Origin: Sulfurimonas sp. HSL-1716 | GTDB lineage: Bacteria; Campylobacterota; Campylobacteria; Campylobacterales; Sulfurimonadaceae | NCBI RefSeq assembly: GCF_039645975.1 | Contig: NZ_CP147918.1 | Span: 1,922,001 to 1,986,000, forward strand | Direction of reading: 5' to 3' | Length of the DNA stretch: 64,000 nt | Shown: positions 17,068-25,053 of the stretch, piece by piece | Layout: every line of letters begins with the position of its first letter | How positions within the stretch are numbered: position 1 is the stretch's first letter | Notes under the pieces: model-generated | What the model was told of the DNA's origin: nothing | The model's database searches: none | What the model saw: the letters and a program-made list of their open reading frames with translations, nothing else | Made by a program: the position numbers and the translations under genes

Positions 17068-18129
17068 TTGCTTTATTGGCTTCACTTATATTTTGACATA
17101 AACATCCTCGGATATATAACGATACGGGCCGGGATCGCATTTTTTTTAGGGCTTACCCTTACTCTCTTTTTGATGCCGAAATTTATAAAATGGGCAAAGA
17201 GCAGTTCAAGCGTGCAACCGATAAACAACTGGGCACCCGAAGCGCATCAGCTCAAATCAAAGACTCCTACGATGGGAGGAATCGTTTTTATCATAGCCAC
17301 CATTATCGCCTCTTTTTTAACGGTGAAATTAAATAATATCTACGTTATCGGCGCTCTAACTACCATCATAACTTTTTCACTTATAGGTCTTCAAGACGAT
17401 ATGGCAAAAATAAAAAACAGACTCAATACTGCGGGACTCTCGGCAAAAGCAAAACTGTTCGCTCAGATTCTAAGCGCCGGAGGCGTTGCGGCATTTTTAT
17501 ACATTTTTGCCGAGTTCGATACGGACCTCTATCTTCCTTTTATGAAAACCCCTATATTCGACATGGGAATATTCGCTATGCTTTTTTGGATCGTCGTGAT
17601 CGTTTCTACGTCAAATGCCGTTAACCTCACGGACGGTCTTGACGGACTGGCCACGGTTCCTTCCATAGCCGCACTTTCATCGCTCAGCCTCATAGTGTAT
17701 GCAACCGGGAACAGTATCTTCAGTGAATACCTCCTTATCCCCCATTTCAACGTAGGTGAAGTCGTTATAATCGCTTCGGCACTTATAGGCTCCCTTGCCG
17801 GATTTTTATGGTACAACTGTCATCCCGCCGAAATATTCATGGGGGACAGCGGTTCGCTTACTCTTGGAGCATTTATAGCCTATATGGCGATAATCAGCAA
17901 GGTCGAGATCCTTCTTGTGCTTATAGGGTTGATCTTTGTTATCGAAACACTTTCCGTGATCCTTCAGGTCGGAAGTTTCAAGCTGCGCAAAAAACGTATC
18001 TTTTTAATGGCTCCAATCCACCACCATTTCGAAATGAAAAAGTGGTCGGAAAACAAGATAATCGTCAGATTCTGGATCATCGCCATCATCTCGAATCTGA
18101 TCGCGATCATTACCCTGAAGATACGCTGA
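17068..18129 (+). CDS. mraY: Phospho-N-acetylmuramoyl-pentapeptide transferase
   Basis: Makes lipid I at the inner face of the membrane by moving phospho-MurNAc-pentapeptide to undecaprenyl phosphate. 353 residues with about ten transmembrane helices. Family motifs: [23 protein letters not shown] with the acidic pair, [27 protein letters not shown] and the polybasic-His loop [13 protein letters not shown]. It starts at TTG 17068 with AGGA eight bases upstream. murD follows after one base. Confidence 0.96.
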   Translation: MLYWLHLYFDINILGYITIRAGIAFFLGLTLTLFLMPKFIKWAKSSSSVQPINNWAPEAHQLKSKTPTMGGIVFIIATIIASFLTVKLNNIYVIGALTTIITFSLIGLQDDMAKIKNRLNTAGLSAKAKLFAQILSAGGVAAFLYIFAEFDTDLYLPFMKTPIFDMGIFAMLFWIVVIVSTSNAVNLTDGLDGLATVPSIAALSSLSLIVYATGNSIFSEYLLIPHFNVGEVVIIASALIGSLAGFLWYNCHPAEIFMGDSGSLTLGAFIAYMAIISKVEILLVLIGLIFVIETLSVILQVGSFKLRKKRIFLMAPIHHHFEMKKWSENKIIVRFWIIAIISNLIAIITLKIR

Positions 18130-18130
18130 T

Positions 18131-19333
18131 ATGAACAGAGTATCTCTTTTTGGATACGGCGGGACCACAAAAGCTCTTGCAAAAATCATAAAAAATGTCG
18201 TTTTTTACGATGATAAAGTTACAAAACCCTTTACCGACGAGAACGGCTTTAAAGTAAAACCTTCAAATGAATTCAATCCGAAATATTCATCACTGGAGAT
18301 CACCTCTCCGGGAATCCCGCCGCATAATCCGTTGATACAAAAAGCCGCTCATCTTATAAGCGAATACGACTATTTTGCCGACGTCATGCCTTTTTCAATC
18401 TGGATCAGCGGGACGAACGGTAAAACGACGACGACGCAGATGCTGCAGCATCTGCTGCGTGAATACGGCAGCGTCGAAGGAGGAAACATCGGAACCCCTT
18501 TGGCACAGCTTGATCAAAAAGCTCCCATATGGGTACTTGAAACGAGCAGTTTTACGCTTCACTATACGAAAAAAGCCAAACCCAATATCTATGTCTTGCT
18601 TCCGCTCTCCCCAGACCACCTTTCCTGGCATGGAGATATGCAGTCTTACATTGACGATAAGCTCAAACCCGTAAAGATGATGAAAGACGGAGAGGTCGCC
18701 ATAATCCCGAAAATCTACGAAGAGCACCTTTCCTGCAGTGCCGACGTCATCTTTTACGAAGACGAGAACGAACTGGCGGAGCTCTTTAATATAGAACCAA
18801 AAAAGATAAACTTTAAAGGCGTGTTTCTGCTGGACGCCCTGTTGGCGCTATGCGTGAAAAAGATATTGTTTAACAAGACAGACTATGAAGGCATAAACTC
18901 GTTCGTGATCGATCCTCACCGTCAAGAAGAGCTTCAGGACTCAAAAGGCAGACTTTGGGTAAACGATACGAAAGCCACGAATCTTGATGCGACCATCGGT
19001 GCTTTAAAAAGATATAAAGATAAAAACATCCGTCTTATTTTAGGCGGGGACGATAAAGGCGTCGACCTGACGCAGCTTTTTGAATATATGAAAGGACTAA
19101 ACGTAGAGGTATACGCCATAGGTTCAAACGAAGAAAAACTTCTTCAACTCTCAAAAGATCACGGCATCGCCGCTCTTGGCTGCAAGATATTGGACAATGC
19201 GGTCGCCGAAATAGCGAAAGTCCTCAAAAGCGGCGAAATCACTCTGCTCTCTCCCGCAGCCGCGAGCCTGGATCAGTTTACCTCTTATGCAGAGCGCGGG
19301 AACAGATTTAAAGAGTTGGTCAAAACTCTTTGA
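18131..19333 (+). CDS. murD: UDP-N-acetylmuramoylalanine--D-glutamate ligase
   Basis: Adds D-glutamate to UDP-MurNAc-L-Ala in the cytoplasm, using ATP. 400 residues, shorter than in enterobacteria (about 440) but usual for Campylobacterota. The N-terminal Rossmann part starts VSLFGYGGTTKALAKI. The ATP loop is WISGTNGKTTTTQML (about residue 95), then WVLETSSF, VLLPLSPDHLSWH, and in the C-terminal domain DPHRQEEL, WVNDTKATN and LLSPAAASLDQF. No clear ribosome-binding site; one base separates it from mraY, so it is probably coupled. Confidence 0.94.
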   Translation: MNRVSLFGYGGTTKALAKIIKNVVFYDDKVTKPFTDENGFKVKPSNEFNPKYSSLEITSPGIPPHNPLIQKAAHLISEYDYFADVMPFSIWISGTNGKTTTTQMLQHLLREYGSVEGGNIGTPLAQLDQKAPIWVLETSSFTLHYTKKAKPNIYVLLPLSPDHLSWHGDMQSYIDDKLKPVKMMKDGEVAIIPKIYEEHLSCSADVIFYEDENELAELFNIEPKKINFKGVFLLDALLALCVKKILFNKTDYEGINSFVIDPHRQEELQDSKGRLWVNDTKATNLDATIGALKRYKDKNIRLILGGDDKGVDLTQLFEYMKGLNVEVYAIGSNEEKLLQLSKDHGIAALGCKILDNAVAEIAKVLKSGEITLLSPAAASLDQFTSYAERGNRFKELVKTL

Positions 19334-19412
19334 TAAAATTCGTTAAAACATCCCCTTATTAAAAAAAATAATATATAATGGCACTGGTTATAAATACACA
19401 AAAAGGAAGAAC

Positions 19413-19718
19413 ATGAAAAAATTCACACTATCGATTCTACTCTTATTAGGAATGATGTTCGTAGGCGCATCCTCACTTAACGCAAGCAATATGAAATGCG
19501 GTGCAGGAAAATGCGGATCTGCGATGATGTCTAAAAACATGAAAGCAAAAGGCTGTCAATGCCAAGAGTGCAACAATCCAAACTGTCCCGCAAAAAAAGA
19601 TCCGACTAAAGCTTGTACTTGCAAAAAACCTAATATGAAAGGTAACGGCAAAAAAGCGAATATGCCTGCTCAAAAATGCAACGGCAAAAAAGGAAATATG
19701 CCGAAAAACTCTAACTGA
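19413..19718 (+). CDS. Secreted Cys/Met/Lys-rich small protein, probable metal binder
   Basis: 101 residues. A signal peptide (residues 1-24, ending SLNASN) precedes a low-complexity mature part with ten cysteines after MKCGAGKCG: QCQECNNPNC, ACTCKKPN and QKCNGKKGN, plus many Met and Lys residues. The composition suggests copper or other soft-metal binding in the periplasm. The KCGAGKCG piece recalls the EGKCG-type motifs of metallophore precursor peptides (HvfA-like), but no DUF692 or DoxX partner genes are nearby, so that is not claimed. AAGGAAGA precedes the ATG, and a terminator follows. No neighbour is clearly related. Confidence 0.75.
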   Translation: MKKFTLSILLLLGMMFVGASSLNASNMKCGAGKCGSAMMSKNMKAKGCQCQECNNPNCPAKKDPTKACTCKKPNMKGNGKKANMPAQKCNGKKGNMPKNSN

Positions 19719-19726
19719 TCTCTCTT

Positions 19727-19765
19727 TTGCATGTAAGGATACTCTTCTTACATGTAAACTTTATT
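19727..19765 (+). terminator. Probable terminator after the Cys-rich gene
   Basis: CATGTAAG (19730-19737) and CTTACATG (19747-19754) form a perfect 8-bp stem, extended by A-T pairs, followed by an AT-rich tail. The remaining ~160 bp up to the next gene show nothing else that I can support. Confidence 0.6.
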
Positions 19766-19926
19766 TTATAGACGATATCGACGATTTTAAAATATAAAAG
19801 CAACGTCCAATACATAATTGGTCGACAATGTACTCCTTTACAAGCCTACCAAATCTGTTATCAGCAGCTCGCGACTAAAATCCGACTGTTTCCTTCAATC
19901 TTTCTAGCCATCGTTATATATACGAT

Positions 19927-20457
19927 CTAAACCGATAAGCTTAAACTGCCGCCGCTTTTTTGTGAATGGCTCACGCTGTATGCAGATAATATATTTTTCA
20001 TCAAAATGGATTGAAGACCATTATCGTTTTGAGACGATGCATTCTGGGCTGTCTGCGTAGCACTGTTTTGCTGCATTGAAAGTTCATTACTCTCCGAAGC
20101 CGTGCCGTTTGCTTTATCTCTTAGGTGTGCATGTTTGTGCTGTCTGTTTTGTGCGGTTTTTTCCAAAGCGTTCATCAACTCGGTTGCATCTATCTTACCG
20201 TCGGCATTAAGATCAACAGAATTAAAAACACTATCCAGACTCGCGGAATCTTGAGACAACTGTTTTGCCGCAGCACTGAACTCGGTTTTATCAATTGAAC
20301 CGTCTTTATTGGTGTCAAGAGAACTAATAAGCTGATTGCTAAGCTGCTGCATCATCGTATTGAAATTTGCTGCCGCCGATGAAGTGTCGATTTTGTTTTG
20401 ATTCTGCGTATTTAATATATTCGCATAATTTGCCTGCATCGAACTGTTTACTGTCAT
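19927..20457 (-). CDS. EF-hand domain protein
   Basis: 176 residues without a signal peptide. Two canonical EF-hand loops, DTNKDGSIDKTEF (about 48-60) and DLNADGKIDATEL (about 83-95), indicate calcium binding; a Gln/Ser/Asn-rich tail follows. Such proteins in Proteobacteria are often exported or act as calcium buffers, but no export signal is seen. The frame extends to 20481, but ATG 20457 is preceded by AAGGAG at six bases, so it is the start. Exact role unknown. Confidence 0.82.
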   Translation of the reverse strand: MTVNSSMQANYANILNTQNQNKIDTSSAAANFNTMMQQLSNQLISSLDTNKDGSIDKTEFSAAAKQLSQDSASLDSVFNSVDLNADGKIDATELMNALEKTAQNRQHKHAHLRDKANGTASESNELSMQQNSATQTAQNASSQNDNGLQSILMKNILSAYSVSHSQKSGGSLSLSV

Positions 20458-20597
20458 ACTTTTCTCCTTTATAAAGATCATCTATCCCTTCAACAAAAAA
20501 ATAGATATCTTTAACAAGCAAAAAATATTCCATAGGATTATAAAGTTTTCTAGGCTTCCTTATGATAAAATGGCACCATATATAGAAGGATGACAGT

Positions 20598-21179
20598 TTG
20601 GACTTAAAAGCGCAGATACTTCAAGAGGGCATCAATGTCCCCGATGACTTTTTTCATAACGTACAAATCTACAAAGAGCTTCTGTTAAAATGGAACAAAA
20701 TACATAACCTGACGGGTGCCAAAGATGAGAAAAAATTGGACGAGTTTATCTACGACGCCGTATTTCCGGTAAGGTTCCTGCCTCATAAAAAGAGCTTGAT
20801 GGATATAGGAACGGGAGCAGGATTTCCGGGGATGATTCTTGCATTTGCTCTTCCTGATACGAAAGTGACCCTTGTTGAACCGCTGGCAAAGCGCGCAAGT
20901 TTTCTGCAGTTTATAAAAGCCGATCTAAAGCTGGACAATGTTGAAGTGAAAAAATGCCGGGTCGAGGAACTGGAAAACCAAACATTTGATATAATAACGT
21001 CACGCGCAGTAACCGAAACAAAGATGTTACTCGAACTCAGCAGGCCTTTTAGAAAAGAATCAACGATGCTTCTTTTTTATAAAGGTGAAAAAGTGTATGA
21101 TGAAGTGGACGGGGGATATGACCATGAGGTTATAAAAGCTCATAATCGGCATTACCTCATCATCAAAAATATAAAATAG
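20598..21179 (+). CDS. rsmG: 16S rRNA (guanine-527-N7) methyltransferase
   Basis: Methylates G527 of 16S rRNA with S-adenosylmethionine. The 193-residue protein shows [10 protein letters not shown], the SAM loop [27 protein letters not shown], and DIITSRAV, the usual GidB landmarks; length is near the family norm of about 200. It starts at TTG 20598 with AGAAGGA seven bases upstream; the nearby ATG at about 20590 is out of frame. Confidence 0.94.
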   Translation: MDLKAQILQEGINVPDDFFHNVQIYKELLLKWNKIHNLTGAKDEKKLDEFIYDAVFPVRFLPHKKSLMDIGTGAGFPGMILAFALPDTKVTLVEPLAKRASFLQFIKADLKLDNVEVKKCRVEELENQTFDIITSRAVTETKMLLELSRPFRKESTMLLFYKGEKVYDEVDGGYDHEVIKAHNRHYLIIKNIK

Positions 21180-21191
21180 TCAGGAAACGGG

Positions 21192-21419
21192 ATGTTAAAG
21201 TATCTAGTAGTTATAGGCGTGATCGCCGTAGTTTATTATTTTTTTATAAAAAAGACGCCGCCTGTCAGTTCATCGAACAAGAAAAGCGGAACCCAAAAAC
21301 TGGAGGATAACGATATGGTCGCATGCTCAGAATGCGGCATTTACACGGAAGTGAATGAAGCGATCCTCTCAAACGGTAAATATTACTGTTCCAAAGAGTG
21401 TCTGAAAGATTCGCAATGA
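21192..21419 (+). CDS. PP0621-like membrane-anchored zinc-ribbon protein
   Basis: 75 residues: one N-terminal transmembrane helix (about 3-19), a polar linker, then CSECGIYTEVNEAIL and YYCSKEC, giving two cysteine pairs that fit a small MYND-like zinc finger. This layout matches the PP0621 family of uncharacterised proteins. It lies 12 bp after rsmG, and the next start overlaps its stop by four bases (ATGA), so it is part of an operon. Confidence 0.75.
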   Translation: MLKYLVVIGVIAVVYYFFIKKTPPVSSSNKKSGTQKLEDNDMVACSECGIYTEVNEAILSNGKYYCSKECLKDSQ

Positions 21420-21808
21420 TACTCTTTGGACACAGGTTTATAGAGAGTGAAAGCTTTTACCATATAGACGATGTCTCTTCCGTCAAGAAAACGCCTTCAA
21501 ACTCACTTATCTATCTTGATTTCAATGAAGAGAACCTTGACATCATCGAACATTTGACATGCAACGAGATCACGTTCGCCCTTTATGTACATTCGATCAA
21601 AGAGGTTGTATATGCCGAAAATCTCGGTGCTTCTTATATAGTACTGGATCAAACACTGGCAAAAGATGCCCAAAAGATAGCAAACGAGTATCTTTTTGAT
21701 TCAAAGATACTCGCTCATATAGACAATGAGGATGAGATAGAAAATCTGGCTTATCAGGGAATCGACGGTGCGATCTTTTTAAAGGCGATAATAAAGATAA
21801 GTTCATGA
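21416..21808 (+). CDS. Conserved hypothetical protein
   Basis: 130 residues from ATG 21416, whose ATGA overlaps the preceding stop; a GTG at 21398 is a less likely start. Alternating strands and helices (SLIYLDFNEENLDIIEHL, ITFALYVHSIKEVVYAENLG, GASYIVLDQTLAKDAQKIA, KILAHIDNEDEIENLAYQGI) suggest a small alpha/beta fold, perhaps like part of a TIM barrel. I recognise no family or catalytic motif. It lies one base before the NlpC/P60 lipoprotein gene. Confidence 0.7.
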   Translation: MILFGHRFIESESFYHIDDVSSVKKTPSNSLIYLDFNEENLDIIEHLTCNEITFALYVHSIKEVVYAENLGASYIVLDQTLAKDAQKIANEYLFDSKILAHIDNEDEIENLAYQGIDGAIFLKAIIKISS

Positions 21809-21809
21809 T

Positions 21810-22334
21810 ATGATAAAATTTTCGATAATAATCACTCTGCTGCTTATCATCACGGGATGCTCAAAAGCTCCCACCTATCCGACAAACTATATACAACCTC
21901 ACCGCCAAAAAATCTCTTCAAGACCGATATCGAAAAATCCTGTCGTAAACAAACTTCATGCAGAATATAAGAGATGGCATTACGCCCCTTATAAATACGG
22001 AGGGGTATGTCTTGACGGTGTAGACTGTTCAGGCTTGGTAGAGCGGATATACAAAGATGCATTTGGGATCGAGATACCGCGGACGACGAAAGAACAGGTC
22101 AAAATAGGCAAGCGGATAAAATATTCGCAGATAAGACCGGGCGATCTGATATTTTTTAAAACGGGATACGACAAAAGACATGTAGGAATCTACTTCGGCG
22201 GCAACACTTTTTTACATACATCGAAAAAGCACGGAGTCATCATATCGAGTATAAACAACCCCTATTGGAGAAAAAGATATTGGATGTGCAGACGTGTTTT
22301 AAGCACACCCCGGGCATATGCCGCAAAAAACTAA
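21810..22334 (+). CDS. NlpC/P60 family lipoprotein, cell-wall peptidase
   Basis: 174 residues. A lipoprotein signal ends at Cys17 (IITGCS). The NlpC/P60 domain (about 55-165) has the nucleophile Cys73 in LDGVDCSGLVERIY, the catalytic His in KRHVGIYFGG and a likely third residue at FLHTSKKHG. These enzymes cut between D-glutamate and diaminopimelate in peptidoglycan peptides. It follows the previous gene by one base. Its last 36 bp overlap the 3' end of the convergent Fur-family gene. Confidence 0.9.
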   Translation: MIKFSIIITLLLIITGCSKAPTYPTNYIQPHRQKISSRPISKNPVVNKLHAEYKRWHYAPYKYGGVCLDGVDCSGLVERIYKDAFGIEIPRTTKEQVKIGKRIKYSQIRPGDLIFFKTGYDKRHVGIYFGGNTFLHTSKKHGVIISSINNPYWRKRYWMCRRVLSTPRAYAAKN

Positions 22335-22697
22335 ACTGGTGTCCAGCAGTTTATAACGGCTTTTTTTAGAGACATCCTCTATCAATCCGTCGATATCCAG
22401 CTCGATATCTACAAAATCACCGCAGCTGTCGCATAAAAGATGCCCGTGAGGTGATTTGACTATCTCGAACCTTGTTTTTTGCTGCGGAACCTTCACCTCT
22501 TTGATAAGCGAAGTTTCCGTCATTGCAATTATATTTTTATACATCGTAGCCAGAGAGATCGAGGGAAACTGTTTTTTTATTTCATTGTACATCTCATCCA
22601 CGTTAATATGACCGCGTGTTTCCATAAGCGTGAGTATCCCCAATCTTTGAGGAGTCACTTTTAATCCATGTTTTCTTAATAAGTTTTCATAATTCAT
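22299..22697 (-). CDS. Fur/PerR-family metal- or peroxide-responsive repressor
   Basis: 132 residues: winged helix (VTPQRLGILTLM, SISLATMYKNIIAMTE recognition helix) and a dimer domain with metal sites (SPHGHLLCDSCGDFVDIEL and the C-terminal CGICPGC). Two CxxC pairs suggest a structural zinc, as in PerR and many Fur proteins; the N-terminal RGHINVDEMYNEI also fits. The sensed signal cannot be told from sequence. There is no Shine-Dalgarno sequence; TATAAT ends 7 nt before the ATG, suggesting a leaderless message. A perfect 7-1-7 palindrome in the promoter suggests autoregulation. Confidence 0.9.
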   Translation of the reverse strand: MNYENLLRKHGLKVTPQRLGILTLMETRGHINVDEMYNEIKKQFPSISLATMYKNIIAMTETSLIKEVKVPQQKTRFEIVKSPHGHLLCDSCGDFVDIELDIDGLIEDVSKKSRYKLLDTSLVFCGICPGCA

Positions 22698-22704
22698 GAA
22701 AAAG

Positions 22705-22731
22705 ATTATAACTTCTAATTATTAAATAATT
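22705..22731 (-). promoter_or_regulatory. Fur/PerR gene promoter with 7-1-7 operator
   Basis: On the minus strand, TATAAT lies at 22710-22705, seven bases from the ATG at 22697. The perfect inverted repeat AATTATT-A-AATAATT covers 22717-22731, in the place of the -35 region. The 7-1-7 layout is the one known for Fur and PerR boxes. Binding would block RNA polymerase. Confidence 0.65.
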
Positions 22732-22771
22732 TGTTAAAAGAAAATTATTATTCTTTGACTTAAAATAAACA

Positions 22772-22804
22772 TTAACACTGTGTTAACGCATGTTTAAATA
22801 TACT
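22772..22804 (+). promoter_or_regulatory. Two-component promoter with 11-nt direct repeat
   Basis: TTAACAC (22772-22778) and TTAACGC (22783-22789) are repeated with exactly 11-nt periodicity and lie where a -35 element would be. A TATACT -10 box follows at 22799-22804, seven bases from the response-regulator ATG. Spacing suits a dimer of an OmpR-family regulator. The same pattern precedes the TonB receptor gene. Confidence 0.6.
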
Positions 22805-22811
22805 TCCTGCT

Positions 22812-23465
22812 ATGTCAAGCATATTACTTTTAGAAGATGATGTCGTATTGTCCGAAACATTGGTCGAACTGTTGGAAGCCGACGGATTTAAGGTCATTCA
22901 CGTCCAAGACGGAGAGGCAGCACTGGAGTACACATTCGAAAAGCAGTTCGATATCCTGCTTTTTGACGTAAATGTCCCTCATCTGGACGGGTTTGAGCTT
23001 TTAAAGAGTTTGAGAGAAAGCGGGTACGATACTCCAGCCATCTTTATTACGGCACTCACCGATATCGTCTCGCTTTCGCATGGGTTTGGTTCGGGTGCGG
23101 ATGATTATATAAAAAAACCTTTTGATTTTGACGAACTTCTGATCCGTATCAAAGCTTTGTTGAAAAAACAGTACCATACCTATTCGGACAAAATAGCAGT
23201 GGGTACTTTTTATTTTATGATCTCAAAAGATGAACTCTACCAAAACGGCAAATTTCTTCCGCTCTCTCCGTATGAGCTTTACATAACGAAAATTCTTTTT
23301 CAAAATATCGATAAAACGGTGCTCAAAGAAAATATCTTGAATACTCTGGGCGAAGGGAGAGAGATGAGCGAAGGCTCGCTGAGAGTATATATAAACAAGC
23401 TTCGTAAGATCGGTCTTCCCATATCGACCGTAAAAGGGATAGGATACCGTCTTGCATCATCATGA
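22812..23465 (+). CDS. OmpR-family response regulator
   Basis: 217 residues: receiver domain (about 1-115) with LLLEDDVVL, phosphoacceptor in LLFDVNVPHLDG, FITAL and IKKPF; winged-helix DNA-binding domain (about 130-217) with FLPLSPYELYITKILF, SLRVYINKLRK and the wing GIGYRLAS. It activates or represses promoters when phosphorylated by the kinase encoded next. No Shine-Dalgarno sequence; probably leaderless. The gene overlaps the kinase gene by 14 bp. Confidence 0.94.
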   Translation: MSSILLLEDDVVLSETLVELLEADGFKVIHVQDGEAALEYTFEKQFDILLFDVNVPHLDGFELLKSLRESGYDTPAIFITALTDIVSLSHGFGSGADDYIKKPFDFDELLIRIKALLKKQYHTYSDKIAVGTFYFMISKDELYQNGKFLPLSPYELYITKILFQNIDKTVLKENILNTLGEGREMSEGSLRVYINKLRKIGLPISTVKGIGYRLASS

Positions 23466-24513
23466 AAAAAAAGCGTTTTTAAAATTTTTTGTTACCTATT
23501 TTTTAAGTGTCGCCGTTTTGATCCTCGCTGCAGGGTATTTCTATCAACAGCAGATAAGAGAACAGTATTTAAAAACCGAAGAGTTCTCTCTTATAGAGTA
23601 CGCCAGACAGATCAAGATGGGTGAAAGTCTGGAAAAATTTCCCTCTTCGTACCGTCACTCTTTCACAAACAAAATAGATAAATATATAGATATCAGAAAC
23701 TTTAAGATCCAAAACGATGAGTTTATAAAATATCTGCCTATGAACCATAACAGGTACTATCTTATAGTTCATAAACCTGCCGAGGGTTTTTACCAGAAAC
23801 TGTTTCGTATCAGAGTAAAGATCATCTTGGTTCAGCTTTTCTTACTCGTTCTATTCGGATTTATCAGCTATAAGCTGGCAAAAAGTGCACTTAATCCTCT
23901 TGAAGAGAGCATCTCAAAATTAGACAAATTCGCAAAAGATCTCATACATGATCTAAATACTCCCGTTACTTCCATAAAACTCAATATGAAGATTCTGCAA
24001 AAAAATCAGGACTTAAAAGAAAACAATGCACTGCTCAGACTGAACAAAAGCGTACAGACCATCTCCGAACTCCATGAAAATCTGACCGTTTTGCTTCAAG
24101 AAGAAACATTTCAGATGAGTTTTATCAATGTATGTGAAGTGGTAAACGAGATCGTACAGATCCAAAAACCTATCTATCCGGACATCAATTTTGACGTTGA
24201 GTGTCAAAATTTTCAAGCAAAACTGAACCAGCATGCTATGAAGCAGATACTGCAAAACATTATCTCAAATGCCTGCAAATATAATTCAAAGAACGGTTTC
24301 ATCAAAATATACAAAGATACAAACAGTTTATATATCGAAGACGGCGGCAAAGGCATAAAAGAACCGGACAAGATCTTTGAACGCTCATACAGCGGAGAAC
24401 ACGGCAGCGGAATCGGACTGGACATCGTAAAAAGACTCGCGGATGCTATGGACATAAAAATAAAAGTAAAATCAAAAAATAACGGTAGCATATTTATTTT
24501 AACGATGCGCTAA
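23452..24513 (+). CDS. Sensor histidine kinase
   Basis: 353 residues, two transmembrane helices (about 10-30 and 123-142) around a periplasmic part of about 90 residues, then a H-box LIHDLNTPVTSIKLN with His166, and an ATPase domain (QILQNIISNACKYN, YIEDGGKGI, GSGIGLDIVKRL). The periplasmic part has no known fold that I can name. Translation starts at TTG 23452, with AGGA seven bases upstream; the nearby ATG is out of frame. Its partner is the upstream regulator; signal unknown, with metals likely from context. Confidence 0.92.
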   Translation: MHHHEKKAFLKFFVTYFLSVAVLILAAGYFYQQQIREQYLKTEEFSLIEYARQIKMGESLEKFPSSYRHSFTNKIDKYIDIRNFKIQNDEFIKYLPMNHNRYYLIVHKPAEGFYQKLFRIRVKIILVQLFLLVLFGFISYKLAKSALNPLEESISKLDKFAKDLIHDLNTPVTSIKLNMKILQKNQDLKENNALLRLNKSVQTISELHENLTVLLQEETFQMSFINVCEVVNEIVQIQKPIYPDINFDVECQNFQAKLNQHAMKQILQNIISNACKYNSKNGFIKIYKDTNSLYIEDGGKGIKEPDKIFERSYSGEHGSGIGLDIVKRLADAMDIKIKVKSKNNGSIFILTMR

Positions 24514-24515
24514 TA

Positions 24516-24521
24516 TATAAT
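24516..24521 (+). promoter_or_regulatory. -10 box before the EF-hand/Met-rich gene
   Basis: TATAAT directly after the kinase stop; the gene begins at 24559 with a normal AAGGAG. It suggests separate transcription of the small gene in addition to read-through. Confidence 0.45.
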
Positions 24522-24558
24522 CTGCGATAATATTTTTCAAACACTAAAGGAGTTTAAA

Positions 24559-24984
24559 ATGAAACGTTTAACAATTGTAAGTCTCGTGGTCTGCGGTTCG
24601 CTAATGGCGGCAATGGGTAATAACATGCCTTCATTTGGTGATTATGATACAAATAAAGACGGAAAGATAACTCAAAAAGAGTTTAATTATGAACGTCAGG
24701 AGAGGATGAAAGAGAAAGCCGAAGAGGGAAGAATGATGCGCAATGCGCAAAATGCTCCGAATTTTTCGGATATCGATACGAACGGGGACGGCGTTATCAA
24801 TAAAAGAGAGTTTCAAATCCATCAGAGAAACGAGATGAGAAACAAAAAAATGCAAAAAAACGGAATGAAAAAATGTTCCGGTCAAGGAATGGGCCCTGGA
24901 ATGAACCAAGGAATGGGACAGGGAATGAAAAAATGCTCCGGTCAAGGGATGGGTCCTGGAATGGGACAAGGAAAAAATAGATAA
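24559..24984 (+). CDS. Periplasmic EF-hand protein with Met/Cys-rich repeat tail
   Basis: 141 residues. Signal peptide (1-18), then two EF-hand loops (DYDTNKDGKITQKEF and DIDTNGDGVINKREF) and a tail with two copies of a 20-residue unit beginning GMKKCSGQGMGPGM. The EF hands point to calcium; the Met/Cys/Gly tail suggests copper or silver binding. It lies 45 bp after the kinase gene, so it may be an accessory or output of that two-component system. AAGGAG precedes the ATG. Confidence 0.8.
   Translation: MKRLTIVSLVVCGSLMAAMGNNMPSFGDYDTNKDGKITQKEFNYERQERMKEKAEEGRMMRNAQNAPNFSDIDTNGDGVINKREFQIHQRNEMRNKKMQKNGMKKCSGQGMGPGMNQGMGQGMKKCSGQGMGPGMGQGKNR
24862..24963 (+). repeat. Two tandem repeats with 60-bp period
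   Basis: The 42-bp segments 24862-24903 and 24922-24963 are nearly identical and share a 60-bp period, giving 20-residue protein repeats rich in Met, Gly and one Cys each. Recent duplication or copy-number variation is likely. Confidence 0.75.
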
Positions 24985-25007
24985 TTATCATTTAAGTTCG
25001 TTAAGAT

Positions 25008-25013
25008 TATAAT
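25008..25013 (+). promoter_or_regulatory. -10 box of the peroxidase gene
   Basis: TATAAT, 40 bp before the ATG at 25054. No -35 element evident. Confidence 0.45.
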
Positions 25014-25053
25014 TCTAAACGATAAAAATTATCCATTGAATGAGGAGAGAATT

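Noticed and set aside
19413-19718. HvfA-type modified metallophore precursor
   Set aside because: Only one KCG-pair motif and no modifying-enzyme genes beside it; kept as a general metal-binding candidate.
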